The notes under the pieces were generated by a model. That model ran no database searches and had not been told where the DNA came from. It saw only the letters and a program-made list of their open reading frames with translations. Below are positions 1 to 5,358 of a stretch of DNA of 11,333 nucleotides, piece after piece; positions within the stretch are counted from its first letter, which is position 1; the number at the start of each line of letters is the position of its first letter. Made by a program: the position numbers and the translations under genes. This stretch comes from an archaeon (lineage in GTDB: Archaea; Nanobdellota; Nanobdellia; Pacearchaeales; GW2011-AR1), in NCBI GenBank assembly GCA_030593225.1, contig JAUVHP010000032.1:1-11333 (forward strand), in the 5' to 3' direction.

Positions 1-13
1 GGAAGAATGTTTA

Positions 14-256
14 TTAAGTTTTTAATTTGTTTAGAATTTTGATGGCATCTTTTACTGAAAGTTTTTTATCATCCATTTTGGTTGCATTCCATCCTGCTGA
101 GTTAATATCTTTAGAAAAAATTGGGTCTGCTGTGTTGAAAGTATATTCTTCAATTAATTTTTCAATTTGAGGGTCGTTTTGATTAGATATATATTTTTTA
201 TATAATAAAATTAATTCTTTTCTTTTTTTCTTTTCTATTTCTAAAAACATTCCCAT
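14..256 (-). CDS. Hypothetical 80-residue protein, second gene of the HIT operon
   Basis: I do not recognise this protein. It is small, lysine/glutamate-rich and predicted mostly helical: a charged N-terminal helix (residues 5-25), a second helix around 28-40, a central loop with Asn, Ala and Trp (about 42-58), and a C-terminal amphipathic helix ending in KILNKLK. There is no signal peptide, membrane segment or Cys/His cluster. Its ATG (254-256) follows the TAA of the upstream HIT-like gene with no gap (TAAATG on the minus strand), and it has no TATA box of its own, so it is almost certainly co-transcribed and perhaps translationally coupled. A second in-frame ATG lies two codons downstream. 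Being intact and tightly linked to the HIT gene supports a real gene and suggests, as inference only, a partner or regulator of the HIT-like protein. Confidence 0.6.
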   Translation of the reverse strand: MGMFLEIEKKKRKELILLYKKYISNQNDPQIEKLIEEYTFNTADPIFSKDINSAGWNATKMDDKKLSVKDAIKILNKLKT

Positions 257-883
257 TTAAGGTATCCTATTCGGCAACCAAGTGTTTTTTTCATTAATTT
301 CTTCTTGAGATTTTTCTTCTGTTTTTTCTTCTTTGGTTGCTTGTGATAATTCTTCTATTATTTGTTTTAGTTCTTCTGGTGTTGATTGCTTTTTTGGAGA
401 GTCCTTTGTTTCGTTTGAATAAACTGGAAGAATATTTATTATTTCATGCCCAAACATATTTGTGTTAAAAAAAATTATATCTTTTGGATTAAATTTTTCT
501 TTTATTTTTTCTGAAACTTCTTTTGCTAAAATCATTGCTTCTTGAGGCAAATCTTCTTCTTTTGAAATATGTTCTTTTGGAATTACTATTGCGTGAGCTT
601 TTGAGATTGGGTTTAATTCTAAAACTGCGATTGCTTTTTCATTTTCATTAATTTTTGTTGAAGGAATATCTCCATAAACAATTGAACAAAAAACACATTG
701 TTGCTTAGATTGTGATGCCTCGCCTTTAATTAAATTATTTTGTTTTAAGAATTCTTCAAATTGTTCCCCAGTCATAGTTTCTAATTGCTGTTTTGCTTCT
801 GCTTTTTTATCTTCAGGAAATGTTGAATCTATTTGTTCAAGAAGTTGTTTTTTTATTTGCTGTTCTTGTTCTGGGGAAATCAT
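257..883 (-). CDS. HIT-fold protein with a degenerate histidine triad and an N-terminal helical extension
   Basis: Residues 1-53 form a Gln/Lys/Glu-rich helical extension. Residues 62-155 look like a HIT (histidine triad) domain: a Cys-x2-Cys zinc-knuckle-like start (C63, C66) followed by GDIPSTKI, then the conserved strand AHAIVIPKEH (H97, H105). A normal HIT hydrolase or transferase carries H-x-H-x-H, the middle His being the nucleophile. Here the motif region reads H146-E-I148-I-N150-I-L-P, so only the first His remains and the nucleophile position is Ile. The fold is probably kept for nucleotide or protein binding, and classical HINT/FHIT catalysis is unlikely. A charged linker (about 157-198) ends in the C-terminal tail WLPNRIP. 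It is the first gene of a two-gene operon and is expected to give a leaderless mRNA from the TATA box at 905-912. Function unknown. Confidence 0.8.
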   Translation of the reverse strand: MISPEQEQQIKKQLLEQIDSTFPEDKKAEAKQQLETMTGEQFEEFLKQNNLIKGEASQSKQQCVFCSIVYGDIPSTKINENEKAIAVLELNPISKAHAIVIPKEHISKEEDLPQEAMILAKEVSEKIKEKFNPKDIIFFNTNMFGHEIINILPVYSNETKDSPKKQSTPEELKQIIEELSQATKEEKTEEKSQEEINEKNTWLPNRIP

Positions 884-904
884 ATTAGTTTTAAAATAAT
901 AATG

Positions 905-912
905 TTTATAAA
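905..912. promoter_or_regulatory. Palindromic TATA box shared by two divergent genes
   Basis: TTTATAAA is a perfect palindrome whose centre (908.5) is exactly the midpoint of the 50-bp gap between the start codons at 883 (minus) and 934 (plus). It therefore sits at -29 to -22 for both genes. A-rich sequence flanks it on both sides, so each direction could have a BRE-like element. Confidence 0.75.
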
Positions 913-933
913 TTTAATTTCCATGAAATTACT

Positions 934-2328
934 ATGAAAAGATTTGTGGTTTTTGGTTTTGGTTTTTTGTTAGTTTTTGGAGTGGTTGGATTTGTTGTTG
1001 CAGGAGAGTGTGAAACTAATGAAGATTGTTTAACAGAAGAATTTTGTGCAAATAGTATTTGTATAGGAACAATTATTAATTGTACTGATAATGACGGAGG
1101 AATTAATATTTATGAAAAAGGAGTTGTTTATAGAGTTTTTCAAGATAGACTTATTGAATATGAGGATGAATGTTATAATGAACGATTAATTGAAAATTAT
1201 TGTGAAAATGATTTAGATTTTGCTTATCATTATTGTTCTGAGGGATGTCAAGATGGTGCTTGTGTTGAATGTTCTAATGAAAATTGTGATGCAGGGTGTT
1301 GTGTTGTTACAGAAAATAATAAGAATATTTTAGCAGAGTATGTTGTTAATGAGGTTGAATGTAAAAAAATTAATTTGTATGCAGATTTTTCTAAAAATAT
1401 CCCTGAAGAAAATTGTATGATTGGTTATTGTAATATTAAAATGAGTGGTGAAATTCTTGAGGATATTGTTAAACAAGATTGTGTGGATAAAGGTATTGGG
1501 GCTGAATGGAGTGAAACTTTTGATATCTCTGAAGAAATTGTTATAGGACTTGTTGAGTGTACTGACTCCGATGGAGGAGTAGATATTTACACTAAAGGGA
1601 CCACTGAGTCAGAAGGAGAGTTTATCACTGATGTTTGCAGTGTTATAGATGGAAAGGATGTTGTTGTTGAGGCTGTTTGTGAAACAATAGGTGCAAGAGT
1701 TATTGAATTTTTTTGTTTAAATGGTTGTGAGGATGGTGCTTGTATAGAATTAGAAGAGCAAGATTCTGTTGCAGAATCTGTTGAAGAACCTTTTGTTGGA
1801 GAGGTAGTTGAATTAGAAGAAGAGATGGGAGAATCTATATTACTAGAAAATTGTTGGGATAGAAATCGAAATGGGATTATTGATTCTATCGAGGATATAA
1901 ATTTTGATGGTAAGATTAATGTTTTTGATTGCTTAGTTGTATATAATGATAGAGAGAGTATTAAAGAAAAAATTAATGGATATTTGGGAGAGATTTCTGG
2001 GATTACCTCTTTTCTTATTGGTGGTGCAGATATAGAGATAAGAGTTGAATCTTCTGAAGAGAAACTTCTTATTTATGGGATTAAAATTTCTAAAGGGAAT
2101 ATTACAAGTTTTGAGAAAGGTGAATTAGAAAGACCCAATTATGTTATTAAGATAAAAGATAATTTAGCAGAAGAAGTTCTTTTATCTGGAAATCCAAAAA
2201 CAAAAATAGCAAATGCTTATTGGAATAAAGATATTGTCATAAAGCCACAGACCTTTGGTGCAAAGATTAAATATTTTTTTGTTTCTAAATTGAATTTAGT
2301 TGGAAAAGTTATTTCTGATTTAGGTTAA
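934..2328 (+). CDS. Secreted Cys-rich protein with duplicated modules, paired EF-hand loops and a beta-rich C-terminal domain
   Basis: Residues 1-23 form a Sec signal peptide (K2-R3, long hydrophobic core, likely cleavage after VVA), so the protein is exported. A short Cys-rich stretch (26-43) is followed by two related modules of about 60 residues: one starts at C50-T-D-N-D-G-G and ends near ACVE (112), the other starts at C209-T-D-S-D-G-G and ends at ACIE (272). Both contain IYxKG and a final G-C-x-D-G-A-C. Acidic linkers follow, then two abutting calcium-loop motifs: D309-x-N-x-N-G-x-x-D-x-x-E320 and D321-x-N-x-D-G-x-x-N-x-x-D332, flanked by C307 and C333 (dockerin/thrombospondin-like). 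The C-terminus (about 365-464) alternates strands and ends in a basic hydrophobic tail; it resembles an SCP2-type fold, which is inference. No membrane anchor is certain. Likely a cell-surface protein stabilised by disulfides and calcium. Confidence 0.8.
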   Translation: MKRFVVFGFGFLLVFGVVGFVVAGECETNEDCLTEEFCANSICIGTIINCTDNDGGINIYEKGVVYRVFQDRLIEYEDECYNERLIENYCENDLDFAYHYCSEGCQDGACVECSNENCDAGCCVVTENNKNILAEYVVNEVECKKINLYADFSKNIPEENCMIGYCNIKMSGEILEDIVKQDCVDKGIGAEWSETFDISEEIVIGLVECTDSDGGVDIYTKGTTESEGEFITDVCSVIDGKDVVVEAVCETIGARVIEFFCLNGCEDGACIELEEQDSVAESVEEPFVGEVVELEEEMGESILLENCWDRNRNGIIDSIEDINFDGKINVFDCLVVYNDRESIKEKINGYLGEISGITSFLIGGADIEIRVESSEEKLLIYGIKISKGNITSFEKGELERPNYVIKIKDNLAEEVLLSGNPKTKIANAYWNKDIVIKPQTFGAKIKYFFVSKLNLVGKVISDLG

Positions 2329-2604
2329 TTAAGCAATTTTTCTCATATCAATTAATTTCACAGAAGCAACATTTTCTATTTCTGCAAGTTTTTTCTCTAC
2401 CTCTTCTGCATTTTTATTGTCAGGATAAAAAAAGAAAACTATTACTGCTTTAAGTCCGAATGCAACGGGTTCAATTGTGTATTCTTTATTTGTTCCACCA
2501 AATTCAGTTACAATCTTTTTTGCAGTTTCTTGAATTGTATCAAGATTAACTTCTGGAGATGTTGGCATTAATTTATATTTTGCTCCGTTTATTCCGATTC
2601 CCAT
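2329..2604 (-). CDS. ef1b: Translation elongation factor aEF-1beta
   Basis: This is the archaeal guanine-nucleotide exchange factor for elongation factor 1-alpha. It promotes GDP release from aEF-1A so that aminoacyl-tRNA delivery can continue. At 91 residues it matches the short archaeal form (about 90). Residues 8-15 (AKYKLMPT), the core PVAFGLKA (46-53), which corresponds to the conserved 'iafGLkal' segment of the family, and the C-terminal strand VASVKLIDMRKI are all present. Its stop abuts the stop of the convergent secreted-protein gene, with TAA and TTA sharing TTAATTAA. The TATA box at 2626-2633 is exactly 29 to 22 bases upstream of the ATG, so the mRNA is probably leaderless. It diverges from the RPA gene across a 128-bp spacer. 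Confidence 0.93.
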   Translation of the reverse strand: MGIGINGAKYKLMPTSPEVNLDTIQETAKKIVTEFGGTNKEYTIEPVAFGLKAVIVFFFYPDNKNAEEVEKKLAEIENVASVKLIDMRKIA

Positions 2605-2625
2605 ACAAAAAAAATGAACTTCTTA

Positions 2626-2633
2626 TTTATAAA
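2626..2633 (-). promoter_or_regulatory. TATA box of the aEF-1beta gene
   Basis: TTTATAAA sits 22-29 bases upstream of the ATG at 2604, the same spacing seen at the other leaderless promoters in this window. Confidence 0.7.
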
Positions 2634-2657
2634 ATTATTGAAATCATTTTTTGTGAG

Positions 2658-2692
2658 GTCTGATATCTGATATTTGGAATCTGATGTCTGAT
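2658..2692. repeat. Five tandem 7-bp repeats (TCTGAT core)
   Basis: Five consecutive heptamers read GTCTGAT, ATCTGAT, ATTTGGA, ATCTGAT, GTCTGAT. The four intact cores start at 2659, 2666, 2680 and 2687, so spacings are exact multiples of 7, and the middle unit is degenerate. The array lies between the divergent TATA boxes of aEF-1beta (2626-2633) and RPA (2704-2711). Its role is unknown; it could be a protein-binding array or a simple microsatellite. Confidence 0.75.
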
Positions 2693-2703
2693 TTATCATA
2701 ATA

Positions 2704-2711
2704 CTTAAAAA
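2704..2711 (+). promoter_or_regulatory. TATA-like box of the RPA gene
   Basis: CTTAAAAA lies 29 to 22 bases upstream of the ATG at 2733. The same measure from the alternative GTG at 2730 gives 26-19, which breaks the pattern, so this box helps decide the start. Confidence 0.6.
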
Positions 2712-2732
2712 CATATTTTATTTTTTCTAGTG

Positions 2733-3677
2733 ATGAATGATAATTATGATAAAGTTTTAGAAAGAGTTGTTAAGGTTTCTGGATTGGAAAGAGAAGAAAT
2801 TGAGTGTCGTGTTGAGGCCAAACAGTCAAAACTTTCTGGACTTATTAGTAAGGAAGGGGCTTTGCAAGTTATTAGTGCTGAGCTTGGAATTTCTTTTGAA
2901 AACGAAAAGTCAAAGATTGAAGAGTTGCTTTCTGGAATGAGAAAAGTTAATGTTATTGGGAAAGTTGTGCGTTTGTTTCCTGTGAGGACTTTTACTACAA
3001 AAAAAGGCGATGAAGGAAAAGTTGCTAATTTATTTATTGCAGATGAGACATCTAATATTAAAGTTGTTTTGTGGGACATTAATCATATTGAATTGATTGA
3101 GAAAGGAATGATTGCAGAAGATAAATCTATTGAGATTATTGGAGGAAGTATGAGAGATAATGAAATTCATTTGGGAAGTTTTTCTGAGTTAAAATTGAGT
3201 GATGTTGTTTTTGAAAATGTTGTGACTGAAAGAGTTATGAAAGAAAAAAACATTTCTGAATTTGGTTTGTCTGATAATGTTAAAACAAGGGCATTTATTG
3301 TTCAAGCATTTGAGCCGAAATTTTTTAATGTGTGTTCTGAATGTAAAAAGAAAGTTACTCCTGAAGGGGAAAATTTTATGTGTGGGGAGCATGGGAAAGT
3401 TATTCCAGAAAAAAGAGCTTTGATAAATGTGGTTATTGACGACGGAACTGAATCAATTAGAAGTGTTTTGTTTCATGATAAGCTTAATCTTTTGGGTTTA
3501 ACTGAGTTAGATAATCAAGAGATGTTATCTCAACAAAAACAAAATCTTCTGGGTAAAGAGATGGTGTTTTCAGGAAATGTTAGAAGAAATAATTATTTTA
3601 ATAATCCTGAATTTATTATTGATGATGCAAATGAAGTTAATATTGATGAGTTGATTAGAAAACTTGAGGTCGAGTAA
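2733..3677 (+). CDS. Replication protein A (single-stranded DNA-binding protein with zinc finger)
   Basis: This protein covers single-stranded DNA during replication, repair and RadA-mediated recombination. At 314 residues it has the layout of euryarchaeal RPA41-type proteins. An N-terminal helical region (about 1-65) is followed by a first OB fold (about 66-160, with VIGKVVRLFPVR and NLFIADETSNIKVVLWD). A second OB-like segment carries a C201-x2-C204-x12-C217-x2-H220 zinc ribbon, followed by INVVIDDGTESIRSVLF and a helical tail. A GTG three bases upstream (2730) could also start translation, but the ATG at 2733 has the standard TATA spacing. It is divergent from aEF-1beta and apparently monocistronic, with no partner RPA subunit visible. 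RadA, its usual co-worker, lies about 2 kb downstream in a separate transcription unit. Confidence 0.92.
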   Translation: MNDNYDKVLERVVKVSGLEREEIECRVEAKQSKLSGLISKEGALQVISAELGISFENEKSKIEELLSGMRKVNVIGKVVRLFPVRTFTTKKGDEGKVANLFIADETSNIKVVLWDINHIELIEKGMIAEDKSIEIIGGSMRDNEIHLGSFSELKLSDVVFENVVTERVMKEKNISEFGLSDNVKTRAFIVQAFEPKFFNVCSECKKKVTPEGENFMCGEHGKVIPEKRALINVVIDDGTESIRSVLFHDKLNLLGLTELDNQEMLSQQKQNLLGKEMVFSGNVRRNNYFNNPEFIIDDANEVNIDELIRKLEVE

Positions 3678-3706
3678 ATTTTATTAATTAGTTTAAATTA
3701 TTTATT

Positions 3707-3888
3707 TTATTACATATTTTTTTAAAATCTTTATACTCGCTATTTTAGAACTGCTCAATTCGCACTCCGTGAAATCTTCTTTAAATTCGTTCTTTAAGTT
3801 CTTCACTCATTTATTTGAAATTTGAGAAGATGCTCACCTTTCTAAGATTATTTTTGAAACTTTTATATAGTTGTGTTTCAAAAGTAAT
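3707..3888 (+). repeat. Tandem module A (enlarged copy)
   Basis: It starts TTATTACAT, has a T7 tract (3717-3723), then CTTTATACTCGC (3729-3740) and AGAACTGCTC. It then diverges, with about 75 extra bases that look like a partly duplicated, decayed unit, and re-joins the consensus at ATTATTTTTGAAAC (3847-3860). It ends in the shared inverted repeat. It is 182 bp long against about 102-105 bp for the other copies. Confidence 0.75.
3847..3888. promoter_or_regulatory. Inverted repeat with TATA loop, module A
   Basis: The left arm (3847-3860) and right arm (3875-3888) are complementary at 13 of 14 positions, with one T-G pair. The 14-base loop contains TTTATATA (3862-3869). Confidence 0.7.
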
Positions 3889-3990
3889 TTATTGCATATT
3901 TTTTTAAAATATTTATACTCGCAAGCATTGAAATACTCGCCCTTCGGGATTATTTTTGAAACTTTTATAAAGTCGTGTTTCAAAAGTAAT
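3889..3990 (+). repeat. Tandem module B
   Basis: It runs from TTATTGCAT through a T7 tract (3899-3905), TTATACTCGC (3913-3922) and CTCGCCCTTCGGG (3936-3948) to an inverted repeat around TTTATAAA. Identity to module C is high along the whole length. A start codon placed at the usual TATA distance would fall at 3993, where the sequence is ATT rather than ATG. Confidence 0.85.
3949..3990. promoter_or_regulatory. Inverted repeat with TATA loop, module B
   Basis: The left arm (3949-3962) and right arm (3977-3990) are complementary at 13 of 14 positions, with one T-G pair. The 14-base loop contains TTTATAAA (3964-3971). Confidence 0.7.
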
Positions 3991-4095
3991 TTATTGCAGA
4001 TTTTTTTCAAAAATCTTTATACTCGCAATTATTGAACTGCTCGCCCTTCGGGGTTCTTTTTGAAAAATCTTAAATAGTTTGTTTTCAAAAAGAAC
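3991..4095 (+). repeat. Tandem module C, next to the gene
   Basis: It starts TTATTGCAG, has T7 (4001-4007), CTTTATACTCGC (4015-4026) and CTCGCCCTTCGGGG (4040-4053), and ends in a perfect 14-bp inverted repeat around CTTAAATA. Here the position 29 bases after the TATA start is a real ATG (4098), so this copy is the functional promoter of the downstream membrane-protein gene. Confidence 0.85.
4053..4095. promoter_or_regulatory. Perfect 14-bp inverted repeat enclosing the promoter of the DUF2238-like gene
   Basis: GTTCTTTTTGAAAA (4053-4066) is the exact reverse complement of 4082-4095. The 15-base loop holds the TATA-like CTTAAATA (4069-4076), which is 29 to 22 bases before the ATG at 4098. Relative to modules A and B, three stem positions changed in both arms together, so complementarity has been kept. 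Confidence 0.75.
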
Positions 4096-4097
4096 TT

Positions 4098-4691
4098 ATG
4101 TTATTAAAAAAGGGGCAACTATTAATTTTTATTTTAAGTTTAATTTATGTTTTGATTTTTTCTTTGTTATTTATTTTTAGAAAAAATTATGAATTTATTA
4201 TTTATGTCGTGGTTGTAATTTTCTTTTTTGGATTAATTTTGTTTACTAATAAAAAAGTAAATTATCCAAATAGTGTATTGTGGGGTCTTTCATTATGGGG
4301 GCTTTTGCATATGTCTGGGGGAGGAATTTTATTTAAAGATGGTTCAAGATTATATGAATTAATGCTTATTTCTATTTCTGAAACTTATTCTATTTTGAAG
4401 TATGACCAATTTGTACATATTGTTGGTTTTTTTGTAGCCACGTTGGTTGCGTTTGTTTTATTGAAACCTTTGCTTAGACCTATTAAAAAGTGGACTGCTC
4501 TTTCAATTGTTATTATTATGGCTGGTTTAGGATTTGGGGCGTTAAATGAGATTGTTGAGTTTAGTGCTACAATTATTGTTCCTAGTACTGGTGTCGGAGG
4601 TTTTGTGAATACTTCTTTAGATTTAATTGCAAATTTAATTGGTGCGATTTTAGCTATGATTTGGATTAGGTTTAAGAAAGGAAAACTTTGA
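4098..4691 (+). CDS. DUF2238/YjdF-like integral membrane protein
   Basis: A polytopic membrane protein of 197 residues with about six hydrophobic segments: roughly 8-27, 32-50, 58-78 (weaker), 104-124, 133-158 and 174-192. Polar residues embedded in or near the segments match the pattern I know from the DUF2238 (YjdF) family: H71-M-S-G-G, Y102-D103-x3-H107-x2-G110, GLGFGALNE (143-151) with E154 and F155, then N171-x3-D175-x3-N179-x2-G182. Their conservation suggests a metal site or catalytic site in the membrane, but I know of no established reaction. The basic C-terminus (RFKKGK) is probably cytoplasmic. It is a single gene with its own unusual promoter, module C of the upstream repeat array, and an oligo-T stretch after the stop. 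Confidence 0.85.
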   Translation: MLLKKGQLLIFILSLIYVLIFSLLFIFRKNYEFIIYVVVVIFFFGLILFTNKKVNYPNSVLWGLSLWGLLHMSGGGILFKDGSRLYELMLISISETYSILKYDQFVHIVGFFVATLVAFVLLKPLLRPIKKWTALSIVIIMAGLGFGALNEIVEFSATIIVPSTGVGGFVNTSLDLIANLIGAILAMIWIRFKKGKL

Positions 4692-4698
4692 TTGTTAA

Positions 4699-4704
4699 TT
4701 TTTT
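4699..4704 (+). terminator. Possible oligo-T terminator
   Basis: TTTTTT lies eight bases after the stop at 4691 and ahead of the vapB promoter. Archaeal RNA polymerase can terminate on such runs without a hairpin. Similar runs are common in this AT-rich DNA, so the call is weak. Confidence 0.3.
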
Positions 4705-4716
4705 GAAGTGGTAAGA

Positions 4717-4724
4717 TTTATATA
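4717..4724 (+). promoter_or_regulatory. TATA box of the vapBC operon
   Basis: TTTATATA lies 29 to 22 bases before the vapB ATG at 4746. No operator palindrome is obvious nearby, although VapB proteins usually autorepress. Confidence 0.65.
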
Positions 4725-4745
4725 TAATGGAAATATTTATTTATT

Positions 4746-4985
4746 ATGGAAAAAATAATTTCAATGGATAAACAAGGAAGATTATACATCCCTGAAGATA
4801 TAAGAAAAATGTTACAGATTAAAACTTTTGTAATTAAGAGCCAAGATAATGGAATGTTTTTGGAACCAATTGAAGATGACCCAATTGAAGCACTAGGGAA
4901 TTTGGGAAGAGAAAAGTTAAAAAATAAATCAATCAAGCAGTTAAAGAAAGAGGCAAGGGAAGATATAGTGAAAAATGTATTTTAA
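4746..4985 (+). CDS. vapB: VapB-type antitoxin (SpoVT/AbrB fold)
   Basis: Residues 1-45 form a SpoVT-AbrB swapped-hairpin DNA-binding domain. The MEKIISMDKQGRLYIPEDIRK segment (1-21) matches the family's 'v-d-kGRi-iP-eiR' core. The rest (about 50-79) is a charged helix rich in Lys and Glu, as expected for the part that wraps and inhibits the toxin. The 79-residue length is typical. The reading frame overlaps the toxin gene by 11 bases (4975-4985), the usual arrangement for translational coupling. In known systems VapB dimers both neutralise VapC and bind their own promoter; that role here is inferred from family and layout. Confidence 0.88.
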   Translation: MEKIISMDKQGRLYIPEDIRKMLQIKTFVIKSQDNGMFLEPIEDDPIEALGNLGREKLKNKSIKQLKKEAREDIVKNVF

Positions 4986-5355
4986 AAAATATGCGGATAC
5001 TGATTTTTTTCTTGCTTTGATGAAGGATTCTGATTGGTTAAAAAATAATGCGAGAAAAGTATATGAAAAACATAAAGGGGATATTGTAGTTACACCTTTT
5101 ACTATCGCTGAAATAATGATTGTTTGTCAAAGAGAAAATATACCTTTAAAAAAAACTTTATTCCAAATTTCAAGGATTTCAAAATTAGATCTTGTTTCTT
5201 GGGATATATTTTTTAGAGCTTGTGATTATGTGGAAAATGGTGCAACTATTTTTGATAGTTTGCTCATGGCTTTTTGTGGAGAGGATAATACAATAATTAG
5301 TTCAGATAAAATCTATAAAAAATTTGGATTTGATGTCATTGATTTGAAAAAATAA
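4975..5355 (+). CDS. vapC: VapC-type PIN-domain toxin ribonuclease
   Basis: A 126-residue PIN domain, expected to be a magnesium-dependent endoribonuclease that cuts specific tRNA or rRNA when freed from its antitoxin. The acidic active-site set is complete: D8 (YADTDFF, with D10 next to it), E46 (TIAEIM), D94 (IFDSLLMAF) and D111 (IISSDKIYKKFG). The fold runs from the first beta strand at residues 5-10 to the last strand VIDL. Translation starts inside the antitoxin gene and the downstream membrane-protein gene begins only three bases after its stop without a TATA box, so all three are probably one transcript. RNA target unknown. Confidence 0.9.
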   Translation: MYFKKYADTDFFLALMKDSDWLKNNARKVYEKHKGDIVVTPFTIAEIMIVCQRENIPLKKTLFQISRISKLDLVSWDIFFRACDYVENGATIFDSLLMAFCGEDNTIISSDKIYKKFGFDVIDLKK

Positions 5356-5358
5356 AAA

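Larger units (their letters stand above)
3678..4097. other. 420-bp non-coding region filled by tandem promoter-like modules
   Basis: I see no credible protein gene here. After about 30 bp of AT-rich sequence it consists of three tandem imperfect modules (3707-3888, 3889-3990, 3991-4095), described separately, ending two bases before the ATG at 4098. Short open stretches starting at ATT or TTG exist, but they differ between copies and break quickly. Confidence 0.8.

Noticed and set aside
2325..2332. TTAATTAA palindrome at the convergent stop codons as a regulatory site
   Set aside because: It arises simply because a TAA stop abuts the reverse complement of another TAA stop; no further symmetry extends from it.
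2655..2700. C/D box guide RNA in the TCTGAT repeat
   Set aside because: CTGA boxes are present only because of the repeat; there is no RTGATGA C box at the expected spacing.
2730..2732. GTG start for RPA
   Set aside because: It adds one residue only, and the ATG at 2733 has the exact TATA spacing shared by other genes.
2744..3079. Minus-strand open frame inside the RPA gene
   Set aside because: It is antisense to a well-conserved gene, has no promoter or ribosome-binding site, and its composition mirrors the sense codons.
3891..4073. Short peptides or a decayed gene in the tandem modules (ATT- or TTG-started frames)
   Set aside because: The frames need rare starts, differ between copies, and end quickly; resemblance between copies is at the DNA and inverted-repeat level, not the protein level.
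3707..4095. CRISPR array
   Set aside because: Only three units that differ in length and carry no unique spacers between short identical repeats; the units repeat along their whole length and contain promoter-like elements.
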